NCBI RefSeq assembly: GCF_035222485.1
Contig: NC_085920.1
Coordinates: 6,510,001-6,574,000 of the forward strand
DNA: 64,000 nucleotides
Direction: 5' to 3'
Source of the DNA: Podospora pseudoanserina
Lineage: Eukaryota; Ascomycota; Sordariomycetes; Sordariales; Podosporaceae
Shown: positions 1 through 10,640 of the stretch, one piece after another
Layout of the letters: each line of letters starts with the position of its first letter
How positions within the stretch are numbered: the stretch's first letter is position 1
Made by a program: the position numbers and the translations under genes
Notes under the pieces: generated by a model
What the model saw: only the letters and a program-made list of their open reading frames with translations
What the model was told of the DNA's origin: nothing
The model's database searches: none

Positions 1-63
1 TTACCACAACAGCCGTTTCTTCTTTCATCACCAAAAAACCAACCAATATCTAACAACCTCCAG

Positions 64-320
64 ACATCTCCGTCGCCTTGCTCAACCTAGGCAAAGCAAC
101 AGCCCCTCTCCCCACGGGCCCCCTTGTCATCACCATGGACGGCGCGCAGGCAGTAAAGCTGTTCCGAGAGCTGGGAGCTGACGTGCTGGTCCCCATGCAC
201 TTTGAGAGTTGGGATCACTTCAAGGAACAGCGGGAAAATTTGGCGCAGTCGTTCAAGGCCGAGGGGCTGGACAAGGAGGTTTTGTGGTTGGAGCCTGGGA
301 AGAAGACCAAGCTTGTTTAG
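64..320 (+). CDS. Metallo-beta-lactamase-fold hydrolase, last exon (5' partial)
   Basis: This is the final exon of a gene that begins outside the window. Bases 1-63 look like the end of an intron, with a CTAAC branch site near 50-54 and a CAG acceptor ending at 63. The frame then runs without a stop to the TAG at 318-320. The peptide has the C-terminal features of UlaG/YcbL-like metallo-beta-lactamase-fold proteins: a D-I-S-V-A-L-L-N-L-G strand, an MDG-A-Q-A-V helix start, and a V-P-M-H-F-E-S-W segment whose His is a usual late metal ligand of this fold. Such enzymes hydrolyse lactones, phosphodiesters or similar esters; the substrate cannot be told from this fragment. The codon at 78 is TTG, not a start. 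The family call is moderately firm, the exact function unknown. Confidence 0.7.
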
Positions 321-446
321 GTTGATGTGAGCATGGAACGTTTACTAGGTATCTTTCAAGGTCTGTCCAAGAAGGAAAGAGGTCCATAAAGGCGGATGAA
401 ATACATGTGGTGAAGGACATCTGGGTGGCTCCAACAAGGCTTCCTT

Positions 447-835
447 TCAAGACTGTGATACAGCAAAGAGCGACACAAGGTAGCTTTTCCGGCCCGCATT
501 CTCCGCCCAAGTCCGATCATGACACTGCCAATCATACGCCCTCCTGTGGCACGAGGCGCACACATTGACCCTGTCGGGGAACCTCCTGATGCAGTACTGG
601 TCCATGTTGACGAAGTAATTTTCTCCTCTGAAAACACACGACCAAGTGTTGCATGCCTCCTCCCACCCCACGCGGGCCTGGGCGCCGTCGCCGTACTGCT
701 GCTGTCAGGCTTCCGGACGTCCACGTTGCTGAGCCAGACTCTGTTCTCTAGGGTGGAGTCAGCTGCGACGGCAGAGATGGGTGTTGTAGATGCGGCAAAA
801 GGGCTGTGAGAGCGGGGGAGGGGGGGATGATCATC
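447..835 (-). pseudogene. Small secreted Cys-containing protein gene, apparently frameshifted
   Basis: Reading the minus strand from an ATG at 835-833, the first codons give a short hydrophobic, signal-peptide-like stretch. A coding-looking frame (D-S-T-L-E-N-R-V-W-L-S-N-V-D-V) then continues in a different frame from about 800. After a CAG-repeat at about 699-704 a third frame continues to a stop at 447-449. The last part has a spaced set of cysteines (E-A-C-N-T-W-S-C, Q-Y-C, N-V-C-A-S-C, W-Q-C) and ends V-S-Q-S. The three segments together would make a protein of roughly 120-130 residues with a secretion signal. Two single-base frame changes are needed, and no plausible intron of at least 40 bp explains them. 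I read this as a decayed small secreted protein gene; sequencing indels are the alternative. No family recognised. Confidence 0.4.
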
Positions 836-1003
836 TTGAAGACTGTTGAAGTGAGAGAGGTTAGTGGAGGGCCAGAAGGAGAAGATCAGGCGAGATATAA
901 ACAGAGACTTTTCAGTGCCGGCAAAGAGGAGGTAAGCTAGGCAGAATCTACAAACTTGTTTTTCTGGTGACGATGAATCTGGACTGTCGAGAGCTGAGTT
1001 CAA

Positions 1004-3814
1004 AGGTGTTGGGGGTTCTTATAGGGTGATGGTCTGGGGAAGGTTCAAGATCGTGGTCGTAGAGGCCTCTTTTATAGAAATTGGGAGCTCCTTCCATCTC
1101 AAGCAGAAGTCTCGAATGACTTCAGACTTGTTTACAGAACCCTTCCTACAGCCCGGGACAGAGAAGCTGCTTGAACTTCTCCGACTCCTGTCTGCCGACC
1201 GTCAAACATGAGACATCCAAATTCGGGCATAAGATGGAAGTGCATGTGATGCTGTGAAAGTGCCTGCAACTTGCTACCTATGTTACGTTGCACGCCTAGA
1301 TCATTCGATACTGTACCTACTTCCTACTGATCGAATTCGTAGTCCGGTGGAGGTTGACATTTTGACACCCTAATCACCACCAGATTCCCGGTTTGTATTC
1401 CTCTCTATAGGGTCAAACAAGACAACGGTTTGGGCTTAAAAACGAGCTCTCGCACTCAGAATTCAATTCTTGAGGATTTCAACGACGCTGCATTCCGGGG
1501 TGTGGCACCATAGTTCCTTTCACTACTGGGACTGCGAATAACACGAGTACTCTGGCTCTGGAGATGCTATCACGTTGGTGCAGCTGCCCATACTATTGGC
1601 AATCTTTATGAGTACTGCTGCTGGAAAAATACCGCCGTTTAGGTGTCTGAGCCGCGACAACCTTTGGTACCGCCAAATCAGTTGGTCAGCCTTAACCGCG
1701 ATGTAAATACCCTGGTAGCTTCCTGGGTGGACGTTTACAGAGTGGACGCACAAAGTAGGCAGCCTTTTGGACTTTACCCTCTCATACTGCTGTCTGGTGC
1801 CAAAGGATACCGGGTCTATAGATGAACCTTGAAGAAGATAAGGAAGGCACCTAGGTAGGAATGCAGCACGGAGCCGGGCGGAGAAAAAAGAGTACGATCA
1901 CCGCTTGAATCCCTGAAAAGCTGGAACTGTAGTTATCATCCGATTGAAGACCCTACGAGCCTCCTTTAAGAATCTGTTGTCAAAATGATAAGATAGGAAA
2001 TTTTGAAAATGTTGCCGCAGCTCTCAATACTTTTCGGTGAAGCAGGTAGCTGCCTCGGATGCCAGCTACCTACATAATTGATAACGCACCCCGTTTACTG
2101 ATGTGGGCGGATGCTGTAAGTCGGTGTTTCCTACATGTAAAATCCTAAACGCGGATTGTTTTCTTTATGCTCCTCATTGCCATCGAAAAATGGACATACC
2201 ACTTGCGTAGTACCTCGTTCCGTTTGAAATCAAGCGATTCATCAAGGGCAAGCTCTGGCAACCGTGTATCCAATATAACGCCGAAAGAATCACGGTATAT
2301 TTTGAGTCCTATTGCGACTACCTTACCTACCTATTGCTATCTTCCAGTTGTGACAATCGACTCTTCCCAAACGGGTTTGTTGATGAACCTTGCGGACCTT
2401 GGTCCTTACACTCCCGCAGAACCAACAAAAAGTCATGTGCCTGGACACATAAGCAGATTGGGCGTCACCAACCAGACGCCTGTGTTTGGCAACCTGTGGC
2501 AGTCTACGTGCGCATAAAAACGAATGTTTTTCATTCTGGCATGACAGACTTGTGGTTTTGAAGTAGGCCTACGATGACTCAAGTCCAAGAGGAATGACAG
2601 TCCTGTTTCTGTAGGGCTGCACCACTAGAGGATATGGAGCCGGGAATCGAGAAAATGCACAATGGTAGCGAGGAAATTGGAACCACAATAGCAGTCATTG
2701 GGTTTTGTAGCAGCTTGTTCATGGTGGCATGCTGTTGAAGCTGGAGCTGAAGCTGTGTCGCTGCGGTCCATGATTGAAACCAGTCACTGTCTGCTTACCC
2801 ACGGAGTCTTGACAAAAAAAATGCCGAAAAGCATAAAAGAGCAGTAATAGGGAGCAAAGCTAGATAAAGATATCCAACCCCATTTTTTTTTCTACAACGC
2901 GCCATGTTCCCCACGTTTAAAAGTTAATATGTCCAAAACGTCTCCCATCTACCATATCTTCAAAACATACATCAACTAGCATTCAGCGTCTATCCGCGAT
3001 CTTTGAACATCTACCAACTGTCGCCAAGGGCCTATAAACTAAGGTATTGTGAAAGCCCCATCAATCATTTTCAAGGGCTTAATCAGGTAGTGCTATGTTA
3101 TACAGGGTAGTTAGGGTAATCGACTATCTTTGGAAACCCATCATTTCAAAGAGATAACTGTCACTGCCCTTTTTATCCGAGAGTAAATGCAGTAATCACA
3201 AGACGGGGGCCTCTCTGCTGTAAGTTTTATTACTCTCCAATCACAAACCGCTCTTTTATAGGGCTGAAACGGCCGCTCGTTCTCTGCTTCAATCAAGCGC
3301 CTCGCAGCGCTTTCCCAACGGGGTGGCAGTGTACCACCACTTCACCTCCAAGCCCTGGAATTGTCGATGTGGGAGACCTGGACAGTCAGGTACGCAAGAC
3401 AATTGGCCGTTCGGGTGACGCAAGGTCAAGTGAGTGCTGCACGTCTGGTTCTTGGGAAGCGCGTTCTAGACCTCTGGATGGTCAGGGTTTCTTCGGGGTA
3501 CCTTCAGCCGCATGCATCCACGTTCTTATCCCGAGAGAGATGCGCTCCCTGCTGGTAGGCATGCAAAGGTAAACCACAGCACTGCCATCGACGGCGTCCT
3601 TTTCCAGCGACGGGTTCTTCCGCTCTGTACCAGGCATCCTTAAAGTCTGTCTATTTGCCAAAAGTTTTATCATGGCGACGCAGTTGGTCAACAATGGGAG
3701 TCTGAGTCGATTCCTGTTCAACCTTTACCCTTCACGTCCGTTTTCCTTTTCTTTTCTTCACTCTTTAGTTTGTTGCAACCCTGCTCGCGTGTTGTCTTGT
3801 CATGAACTGGAACA
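1004..3814. other. Long intergenic region, no gene supported
   Basis: Only short ORFs without domain-like composition are seen. The stretch is AT-richer than the flanking genes and has short TACCTA/CCTAGGTA-type motifs at about 1849, 2066 and 2327. The last few hundred bases (about 3720-3800) are pyrimidine-rich, as expected for the promoter and 5' UTR of the downstream DUF3433 gene. Confidence 0.5.
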
Positions 3815-6800
3815 ATGGCGTCCCTCTCAGAAGATCGACCTTTGAAGAAAAAGAAGAGCAGAAATATCAAACTCTCTAGTATGTTCTGCGGTAGGCTCCA
3901 AGATACACAGCACTTGCTAACAGGATACCCCAGAAAATGGGAATCCAACATCAAGGCCCTTCTTGTCGAGAGTTTTTGGAATGGCTACAACTTTGGTGAT
4001 TACATTGGGGCTTGTTGGCGTTGTCATCTATCTGAGAAAGACTCTCCCGGACGGTTCAAAGCCAAGCTATGCCAGCTCATCCACACTGCAAGCGCGAGGA
4101 GGGGGAGCGGAGGGAGCAACAATAATTGAACGCCAGAGAAACTTGTTTACTCTAGCGCCAGTCTTCACGGCTGGACCGCCAATACTGCCCGGAGACTTCC
4201 CGATCATTTCAAGCACTGTAGACTGCACAACGGTCATGGTTCCAGCGCGTCAAGTCAAACGACAGGGATATTGGCACACATACTGCTCGACAAGCTATTT
4301 CACAATTACTCGGACACCGACCGTAACTTTGACAACAAAGGGGCCGCTCTTCACTCTGAGGCCGACGAGAATAGTTACTTTTAGACTTCCATCCGGCTCT
4401 CCTGTGGTAGATTGTACTACCTATGTTATCCCAGATAAGCTCAAGCGCGGCGAGGAGGTTGACTGCACGACTAGATACGTGCCTTTCACCACATCCACCA
4501 GGCCAACAACAACTGTAACGACAACCCCAACAGAGACCCCTACAGAGACCTCGACAATAACGCCTCCAACAACACGGCCGCCCACATCGATGACGATCTC
4601 GACCAGCTCAACAGTCTTCTCGTCCACAATATCAACATCGACAACGACAACAACAACAATAGTGGAAGAGATATCCACTATGCCAACCGTTGTTGATCCC
4701 TGCGCTACGACATGGATGGACTGTCAGGACCGCATCGAGGGTAGATGCCTCACGTTTGCCTTGACACTTTCAGATTGCCCTTCCACCTCGACCGAAACTG
4801 TGACAACCACCACGCGGATAGTTACGTCAACCGTCACTGCACCACCCATTGTCGATACATGCATGGCAACTTCGGTAACCTGTACAACCATACCAATTAT
4901 TCTTGCAAGGGGTCTGAGAAGGGCTGACAGGATTGACTGTATGACGTCTTTTTCAACTTTGGAAGAATGCATCTCCACCTCAACAACTACCACCACTCCT
5001 TCCACAAGCTTGCAGACTTCGAGCACTCCGGGAAATGCAACAACAATTACCATCTCGCCATCATTCACTTCTATTAACTTGAGTACCTCCACCCCGGGTA
5101 CGGAGGAAACTACATCCGCCTCTTCATCAGAGCAGTCAACGTCCGCCGAAGTCAGTACTACAGATCTTCCCGAGACACTACCATCCTCTGAGATAGAGTT
5201 TCCAACTACTGTTATAATTCCGCCTTTGACTACCTCAACAGCCACCTTTGCATCCATCCCAACAGCTATCTCTATATCCACCTCAAGAAACCCTCTTATC
5301 ACCACTCTAACAACTGCTCCAACAACTGCTCCAACAACTACCTCAACTATTACTCCAACTACTAGTCCAACGGCCTCCTCAGCAGCCATCACAGCGGTTA
5401 TTCCATCGACTTCTGCGACCAATACTTTGACAACAACACCCTCTGCAATGTCAGTAACAACCACCCCGATAACGACTCCTACTACGACGCCAGAGACTCC
5501 ATCAACGGTCTCACCAACGATTTCGACAAATACCCCATTGAATCCGTCATCGGTTGTGTCTTCAAATGCCGAATCCAATCCAGGCTCAACAACCTTAACA
5601 AATGTGCGGATTCCCGGAGTAAGCACTAGCCTCCAGACCGAGACGACAAACACGGAGTCGACCAGCTTAATCTCTTCAGCTTCAGGTGGAACTTCGACGC
5701 GGAATGTGCAGACCACGGATCCTACAAACACAGCAACGTTTTGGGGGACTGAAGCAGCGACAGAGACAAACTCGGACCCATTTGTTATTGCCCAAGTATC
5801 GTCTCAACCGGAGCCCGATTCCACAGCATTGACTGTGAGTGGTTCTAGCTCGAGTTCGGTGACGTCAATTCTGACAACAAATACGGAGACTGAGGAAGCT
5901 GCCAAGTCAACTTCTGCCCAAGAATCGACAATTGTCACGGGGTCAATCTCGTCCGTCGTATCATCTTCTGAGACCAATCCATCCAGGATTTTATCCTCCA
6001 CGCTGTCTAGCCCCGATACAACCCATTTTTCATCTTTCTCCTCTGCTCAGAAATCTTCTGGGGCTTCAACTGAAGAACCCACACCGATAGCCCAAACAGG
6101 TCAAACAGCGACCGGCTCAGCAACCGTTGGTCCAGGTGAAACCACAGCAACATCATCACCAAGCCCAGATACAGGCGCCCCAGCCCTCATGTCATGGCCA
6201 TATTGGAAGATCACAGAGTCCCTCACTGGAAACCATGCCCCTCTGATCGTAGGGCGAGGTTTCGTGCTCATGATGGGTGCCTTCTACCAACAGGTCATCA
6301 CCCATGACCCAGTCAGGCAGCTCACAAGCGGGGGCATCTCTGCCACAGAACTTGTCAGTCCCCCGATCGGAGCTTCAGAGTTTGGTCTCTTTGTAGCTCA
6401 AATTGGCACCATCTTCGTAGCCGGTGGGACGTACGTCGATACCAACTACTGCAACGACCTCGCATCTCCCACCAACATCAACCCCTGTCCTCCCAAAATC
6501 ACCGGAAATCCATGGGTTCTCGACATCATCATTACCATTCTGGTGATCCAAGCCGGGGTGGTAGCCTACACGATGAGCAAGTGGTTCCAAAAGCCAGGGC
6601 GCCTCTCGGCTGACCCTACCACCATTGCCGGCGTGGCAGCCGTAATGGGCCATCCACAGATTGAACAGCAGTTTTCGTCTTTTGGCGGGGAGATCACACA
6701 ACAGGAACTGCTGCATGCCCTTAAGGGGCAGGAATTCAAGCTCGGGACTTTTACCACCGAGGATGGGGTCACAAAGTATGGGATTATGCCTGTGGCTTTG

Positions 6801-7840
6801 TATGAGAGGAAGGATAGGAACCAGAGGGGGTGGTGGGCGAGGACGAGAGACACCGTCCGGTCGGGGTTCAACAAGGCGATGTTTTTAAGGAATTGGAAGC
6901 TGAATAGGCTGTTTCTTGATGTTGTTTTCGGACTGTTGCTGGTGGCTCTGCTTGGGCTAACGCTGGCTTCGTTGGCGAATATTGACCAGCCGCAAAAGGT
7001 ATTTTTGCCGACGGCTGTTGCTAGTGGAGTTGGGATGAAGATTTTGTTTGCGCTTTTGGGGGTGCTGATCTCGTCGAATTGGGGGAGGTTGTTTCAGGGT
7101 GAGTTGATATCTTGTTCTCTTTTTCCTTCTCCTTTTTCTTCCATTTTTCCCTTGTTCCCTTTTGTTCCCCTCTGTCTTATAGAACCGGACAAGCAGCTAA
7201 CAGCACGCGAAAAGATACCCAAACCTTCAGCCCCTATTTTCCCCTGAGAGACGGAGAAGCACGGCCAAACCCAACCATTCTCCTAAACCGCCACAGCAGC
7301 CCCATCTGCGCTTTCATTCCCCTCCTACGCAACAGACATCTTGCTGCAGCGTCGGTGGCATTCACCGGGATCATCGCAGAGTTTCTCATCATCGCCCTCG
7401 CTGGCCTGCCTTATCGACCGGGTCAGCTTCGGTCCGAGTTCTTGTTTTGCAGCATCGCTAGTACCATCATCCTCTGCGTCATGCTAGTGCAGTTGGCACT
7501 GGTGATTATCTGGCGCAGAAAGCTGCCTCACTTGCCCCGCCAGCCGGATACAATTGCTGCGGTGATGACATACGTCGCTGGCACGAGCATGGTGAGAGAC
7601 TTTTATGGGTTGGAAGAGATGAAGACCAAGGAGAGGAACAAGGCCATTGTCCGAATGGGCAAAGTGTATGCGTATGGGTGGAGGCAAGAGCCGGAGGGTG
7701 GGATAAGATGGATTGTGGATGAGGTTCCTGACGCGGAGAGGAAGAGTTTCTTGTCCGGGACGAGAACGAGTGCAGAGTCGTCGGCCGGAGGGAGGGGTTG
7801 GTATAGACCGAGGGGCCGGGAATGGAGGAGGGACGTATAG
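3815..7840 (+). CDS. DUF3433-family multi-pass membrane protein with Ser/Thr-rich ectodomain
   Basis: Three exons: 3815-3878, 3934-7098 and 7197-7840, giving about 1290 residues. The first intron (GTATGT...CTAAC...CCCAG) joins a Lys-rich cytosolic start to the long exon in phase. The second intron starts at GTGAGT (7099); the acceptor at 7196 is chosen because it keeps the conserved C-terminal frame open, whereas the earlier AG at 7182 leads to a stop at 7245-7247. A membrane segment lies near residues 38-55. A very long Thr/Ser-rich, mucin-like region (about 120-740) with a few Cys-containing islands follows. The C-terminal third has several hydrophobic segments and the paired motifs typical of fungal DUF3433 proteins (a P-D-T-I-A-A-V-type loop before a membrane-proximal domain). 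Likely a heavily O-glycosylated surface protein; molecular function unknown. Confidence 0.8.
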
Positions 7841-9131
7841 ATGTGATATGACTGGATGGTATGGATGAACTGCTGGACAGCACATTATGTATACCTGCCT
7901 CGCCTAGGTAGATAGGAAGATGGCACTGCATATAAATGGAATTTTACACAACATATTGTCCTTAACCACATCTTAAAAGACAAGGTGATTAATAACACTT
8001 GGAAGATAAGGTGGTTAAAGGTCTCAAAAGATAGTTGGTAGGCCTCAAAAAATGGTCAATAGGCCTCGAAAGATGGTCAACAGGCCTCGGGAGACACTTC
8101 AAAGACCTGCTTCCAACTAGAAAGGGAAAAGTTGAGGGTCATCATACGTTTCACTGACTTACTGGTATTTTTTTTTTCAGGCCGTGGATGGCTCCTGTCA
8201 TGATGATATGCAATTATTTGGAACAAGTCACACCAATAGACGGAGGAAAAGTCAACCTCTGTGGGGGTTTTTTGTTTGACCTGCCGTGCTGCCCCCCAAA
8301 GATGAATTGTGTCCACTGCCGATAATACAGCCTGCTGACTGGACACAAACAAGCGCGTCGATCGGACGATCAAGCCGATCGTATTCATGAGATTTGCCTT
8401 TTTCTACCTTTCATTTTTCGTTTGCACGCCAACATCCAGGTTACATTCTGGGGGTGGTGTCAATTCGAAACGGGGCTATTCCCTGCGGTGCGCCTATCCG
8501 AGACAGTGGGCGCTATCGGACACTAACAGCGTACCACTGATTTCTACAGGCTGCAAGATAGCAACTCATAGCACTGCCATCTTGTACCGGAAAGGCAACA
8601 CAGCCCGATCACCAACTCCGCAGCGGCAGTTTGAGACTTGGGAACGCCCCGCAGAACCATTCTTCCAGCATGACAAGAGGAGTCGTTTGCAGCATCGTGT
8701 TTGGTCAGTTTACCAGGGAGAGGAACAACCTTGGCCTTGGCAGGGAATGCCGTTTCAGCTTCTCTTGGGGGGAATATGGATACTTGCAAGGCGGCCATTT
8801 GAGATGAACATGCATTGATAAGTAAATACAAAAGGCATCCTTCCCTGGTCGTGGGTGGTGGGCGTTTGCTGGTCGGCTTTTTTGGTTTGTTTGTTTTCGT
8901 TCATTTCCTGCTGTGCTTGTGAATACCTGCAGCTTGGGGGGCCTGCAGTGTCCCCTTTCACCACGCGGTTTTTTCTTCTGCTTGAAATCATCATTTTCTT
9001 TTTACTGGCATCGTTTCTCTTGGGGGTTGCTTGATTCATTCATTCATTCTTTCCAGGCAGGCCTGATTAGCACCGGCAGCGCCGTTACCATCGTTGGAAA
9101 ATCATCCAGCAAAGACAAAAATACTTCAAAA
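7841..9131. other. Intergenic region, no gene supported
   Basis: It contains the 21-bp tandem repeat at 8019-8094 and a pyrimidine-rich stretch before the small secreted protein gene. A 143-codon plus-strand ORF at 8387-8818 starts with a hydrophobic stretch but has no other coding support. Confidence 0.45.
8019..8094. repeat. 21-bp tandem repeat, about 3.6 copies
   Basis: Degenerate direct repeats of a 21-bp unit (AGGCCTCGAAAGATGGTCAA plus a C or T) start at 8019, 8040, 8061 and 8082. The two middle copies differ at three positions (8047, 8051 and the final base); the outer copies are more diverged or partial. The unit starts with the StuI-like AGGCCT. Lies downstream of the DUF3433 gene, in no ORF. 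Confidence 0.85.
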
Positions 9132-9477
9132 ATGCGAGCCTTCATCCAGACCATCATCTTCTTCCTGCTCAGCCTGCAAATGGTTGCTGCGTTGGTCATT
9201 CCAGTTCCTCTCAAGACCTCATCTACTCCCCGGCGACGAGATACATCGAAGGAGTCTGATTCAGCGTTGCCGCCAACCCAATACAAGATCACCGACTTCT
9301 ACGGCCAGGCAGTAAGAAACCATTTTCCATCGATTCTATAAGAGGAATTCAAAGACTAACAGTCATTGACAGGCATGCCACAACGTCTTGACATCGTGCC
9401 GCGCGGATTCCGACTGTTGCTCCGGGCTGCAGTGTGGAAACTTTGAAGGGGAGATGCTGTGTACGCCTCGAGGTTGA
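9132..9477 (+). CDS. Small secreted protein with knottin-like cysteine pattern
   Basis: Two exons, 9132-9311 and 9373-9477, separated by a 61-bp intron (GTAAGA...GACTAAC...GACAG), encode 94 residues. Residues 1-20 form a clear signal peptide. A linker with a tribasic R-R-R site near residue 36 could be a Kex2-type cleavage point. The second exon carries all six cysteines in the order C-x6-C-x5-CC-x4-C-x8-C, then T-P-R-G and the stop. This spacing is the inhibitor-cystine-knot/knottin layout seen in many small secreted peptides, though spacing alone does not prove the fold. The intron sits exactly before the Cys domain, so signal and linker are separate from the knot exon. No specific family recognised; candidate effector or defence-like peptide is inference only. 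Confidence 0.75.
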
Positions 9478-10079
9478 GAAAGTCACCACGGACGAGAAGG
9501 CCTTGATGCACAGGAGCTACATGTATGATACTGGCAGTTGTCTTCTTCAACTGTGTATGCTTGTGGTAGTGTGTACCCACCCCGCGAACAGTTGTCTGGA
9601 ACAGTTGTAGGATAGCAAAAGAGAAACAGATCTTGCATCACACTATGGACTTTTGCAAAATTGCAATACTGCCTCTATTGGTTGGAAGCAAGAAGATTTG
9701 GAAAATGTTCGTCCGAGCGGCATTGAATGAGGGTGGGTTCGGTGACAGCAAACTTAACATCGCTGTCAGTTGCATGGCAACTTATGACATCTTATGGCAT
9801 CTCATGACATCTTATGACATGGAAGGTACGGGACTCCTTGTTGCGCTTCTGACAACCGCAAAAAAGGCATGTGCCTCTGACACCAAGCGCCCCAGCCTTA
9901 CTATTACTAATTCTCTTCAGGTTTCGGTCACCAGTGCCTTCGGTCGGTTTCGGATTTTTGAGTTGAACGGACGTCCGGTGGGCCGGCGTCTTACGAGGCC
10001 GTTATCAACTGCACCCTCCAAACATCGAGATTCACTTTTTCCAACTCCGCTGTCCCTGCCGTTACTCACCCTTGCAAAA
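9478..10079. other. Intergenic region
   Basis: Holds the 3' UTR of the secreted peptide gene, a 10-bp tandem repeat (9774-9820) and the promoter/5' UTR of the ankyrin gene. The frame of the next gene stays open upstream to 9633, but its composition is not protein-like. Confidence 0.5.
9774..9820. repeat. 10-bp tandem repeat, about 4.7 copies
   Basis: Direct repeats with consensus ATGACATCTT starting at 9774, 9784, 9794, 9804 and 9814, with one or two substitutions per copy. Located in the promoter side of the small ankyrin gene. Confidence 0.8.
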
Positions 10080-10597
10080 ATGCATATTTCTCCACAAGAA
10101 GCCCACCACGTCGCCGTTCTTGCCGGTCAGGGAGAATGCGCCAAACTGGTGACAGCCGTCAAAGCTCTGGCGTTGCGAGAACATGAGTCGCCTGCCGACA
10201 TCCTTATTGCTTGCAAGGACGACTTTCAACAGACAGCTGCGCATATTGCTGCAAAATCGGGGCAGTCAAGTGTGCTGACGCTTCCCTCTTGTCCGCAGCC
10301 GATACTAATATTCAAACAGAGTCCATCGACACACTATCCGATCTTTTGGATGACAATGAGAAAAGAGCACTCTATTTCAACATGGCTAACCGTTTTTCCG
10401 GGGATCGGCCCATCCACACAGCCATGCGCCATGGGTATCTGGATGCCTTCAAAGCCTTGGTCAATCATGGCGCGGACCCGACCCTGAAGAATCGCTTTGG
10501 AGATGTCGTTGAGGATTATCCAGGTGACTTCGAGCCAGAGGAGGTATCACGAATTGTGGAGGAGTATAGGACTAAGGTGGACAAACTCAGGGCATAA
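10080..10597 (+). CDS. Small ankyrin-repeat protein
   Basis: Two exons, 10080-10269 and 10320-10597, with a 50-bp intron (GTGTGC...ACTAATA...AACAG), give 155 residues. Splicing at these points restores a continuous ankyrin unit: exon 1 ends in a T-A-A-H-I-A-A-K-S-G-type first helix and exon 2 continues with a short loop. Exon 2 then has a second repeat with the classic pattern (R-P-I-H-T-A-M-R-H-G, then A-L-V-N-H-G-A-D-P-T-L-K-N). The C-terminus is charged (E-P-E-E-V-S-R-I-V-E-E-Y). No signal peptide or membrane segment, so presumably a cytosolic or nuclear protein-binding module. Its stop lies only 43 bp from the end of the convergent GT2 fusion gene. Confidence 0.8.
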
Positions 10598-10640
10598 TTT
10601 TGTATTGAGAACTTTGATTACTCTCTAATCTTTACTGTTA

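Noticed and set aside
356-1003. 215-codon minus-strand ORF as an intact protein
   Set aside because: Only its middle looks coding. The start is leader-like and the end runs out of frame with the Cys-rich segment, so the frameshifted small-protein reading is preferred.
4724-5731. 335-codon antisense ORF
   Set aside because: It is the reverse frame of the ACA/ACT-rich Ser/Thr region of the DUF3433 gene. The Val/Glu-rich product is a composition artefact.
8387-8818. 143-codon ORF with hydrophobic start
   Set aside because: No domain, no Cys pattern and no conserved-looking segments; a competing ORF exists on the other strand.
9633-10079. Upstream extension of the small ankyrin protein
   Set aside because: The frame is open but includes the 10-bp tandem repeat and low-quality sequence; the ATG at 10080 starts directly before the conserved part.
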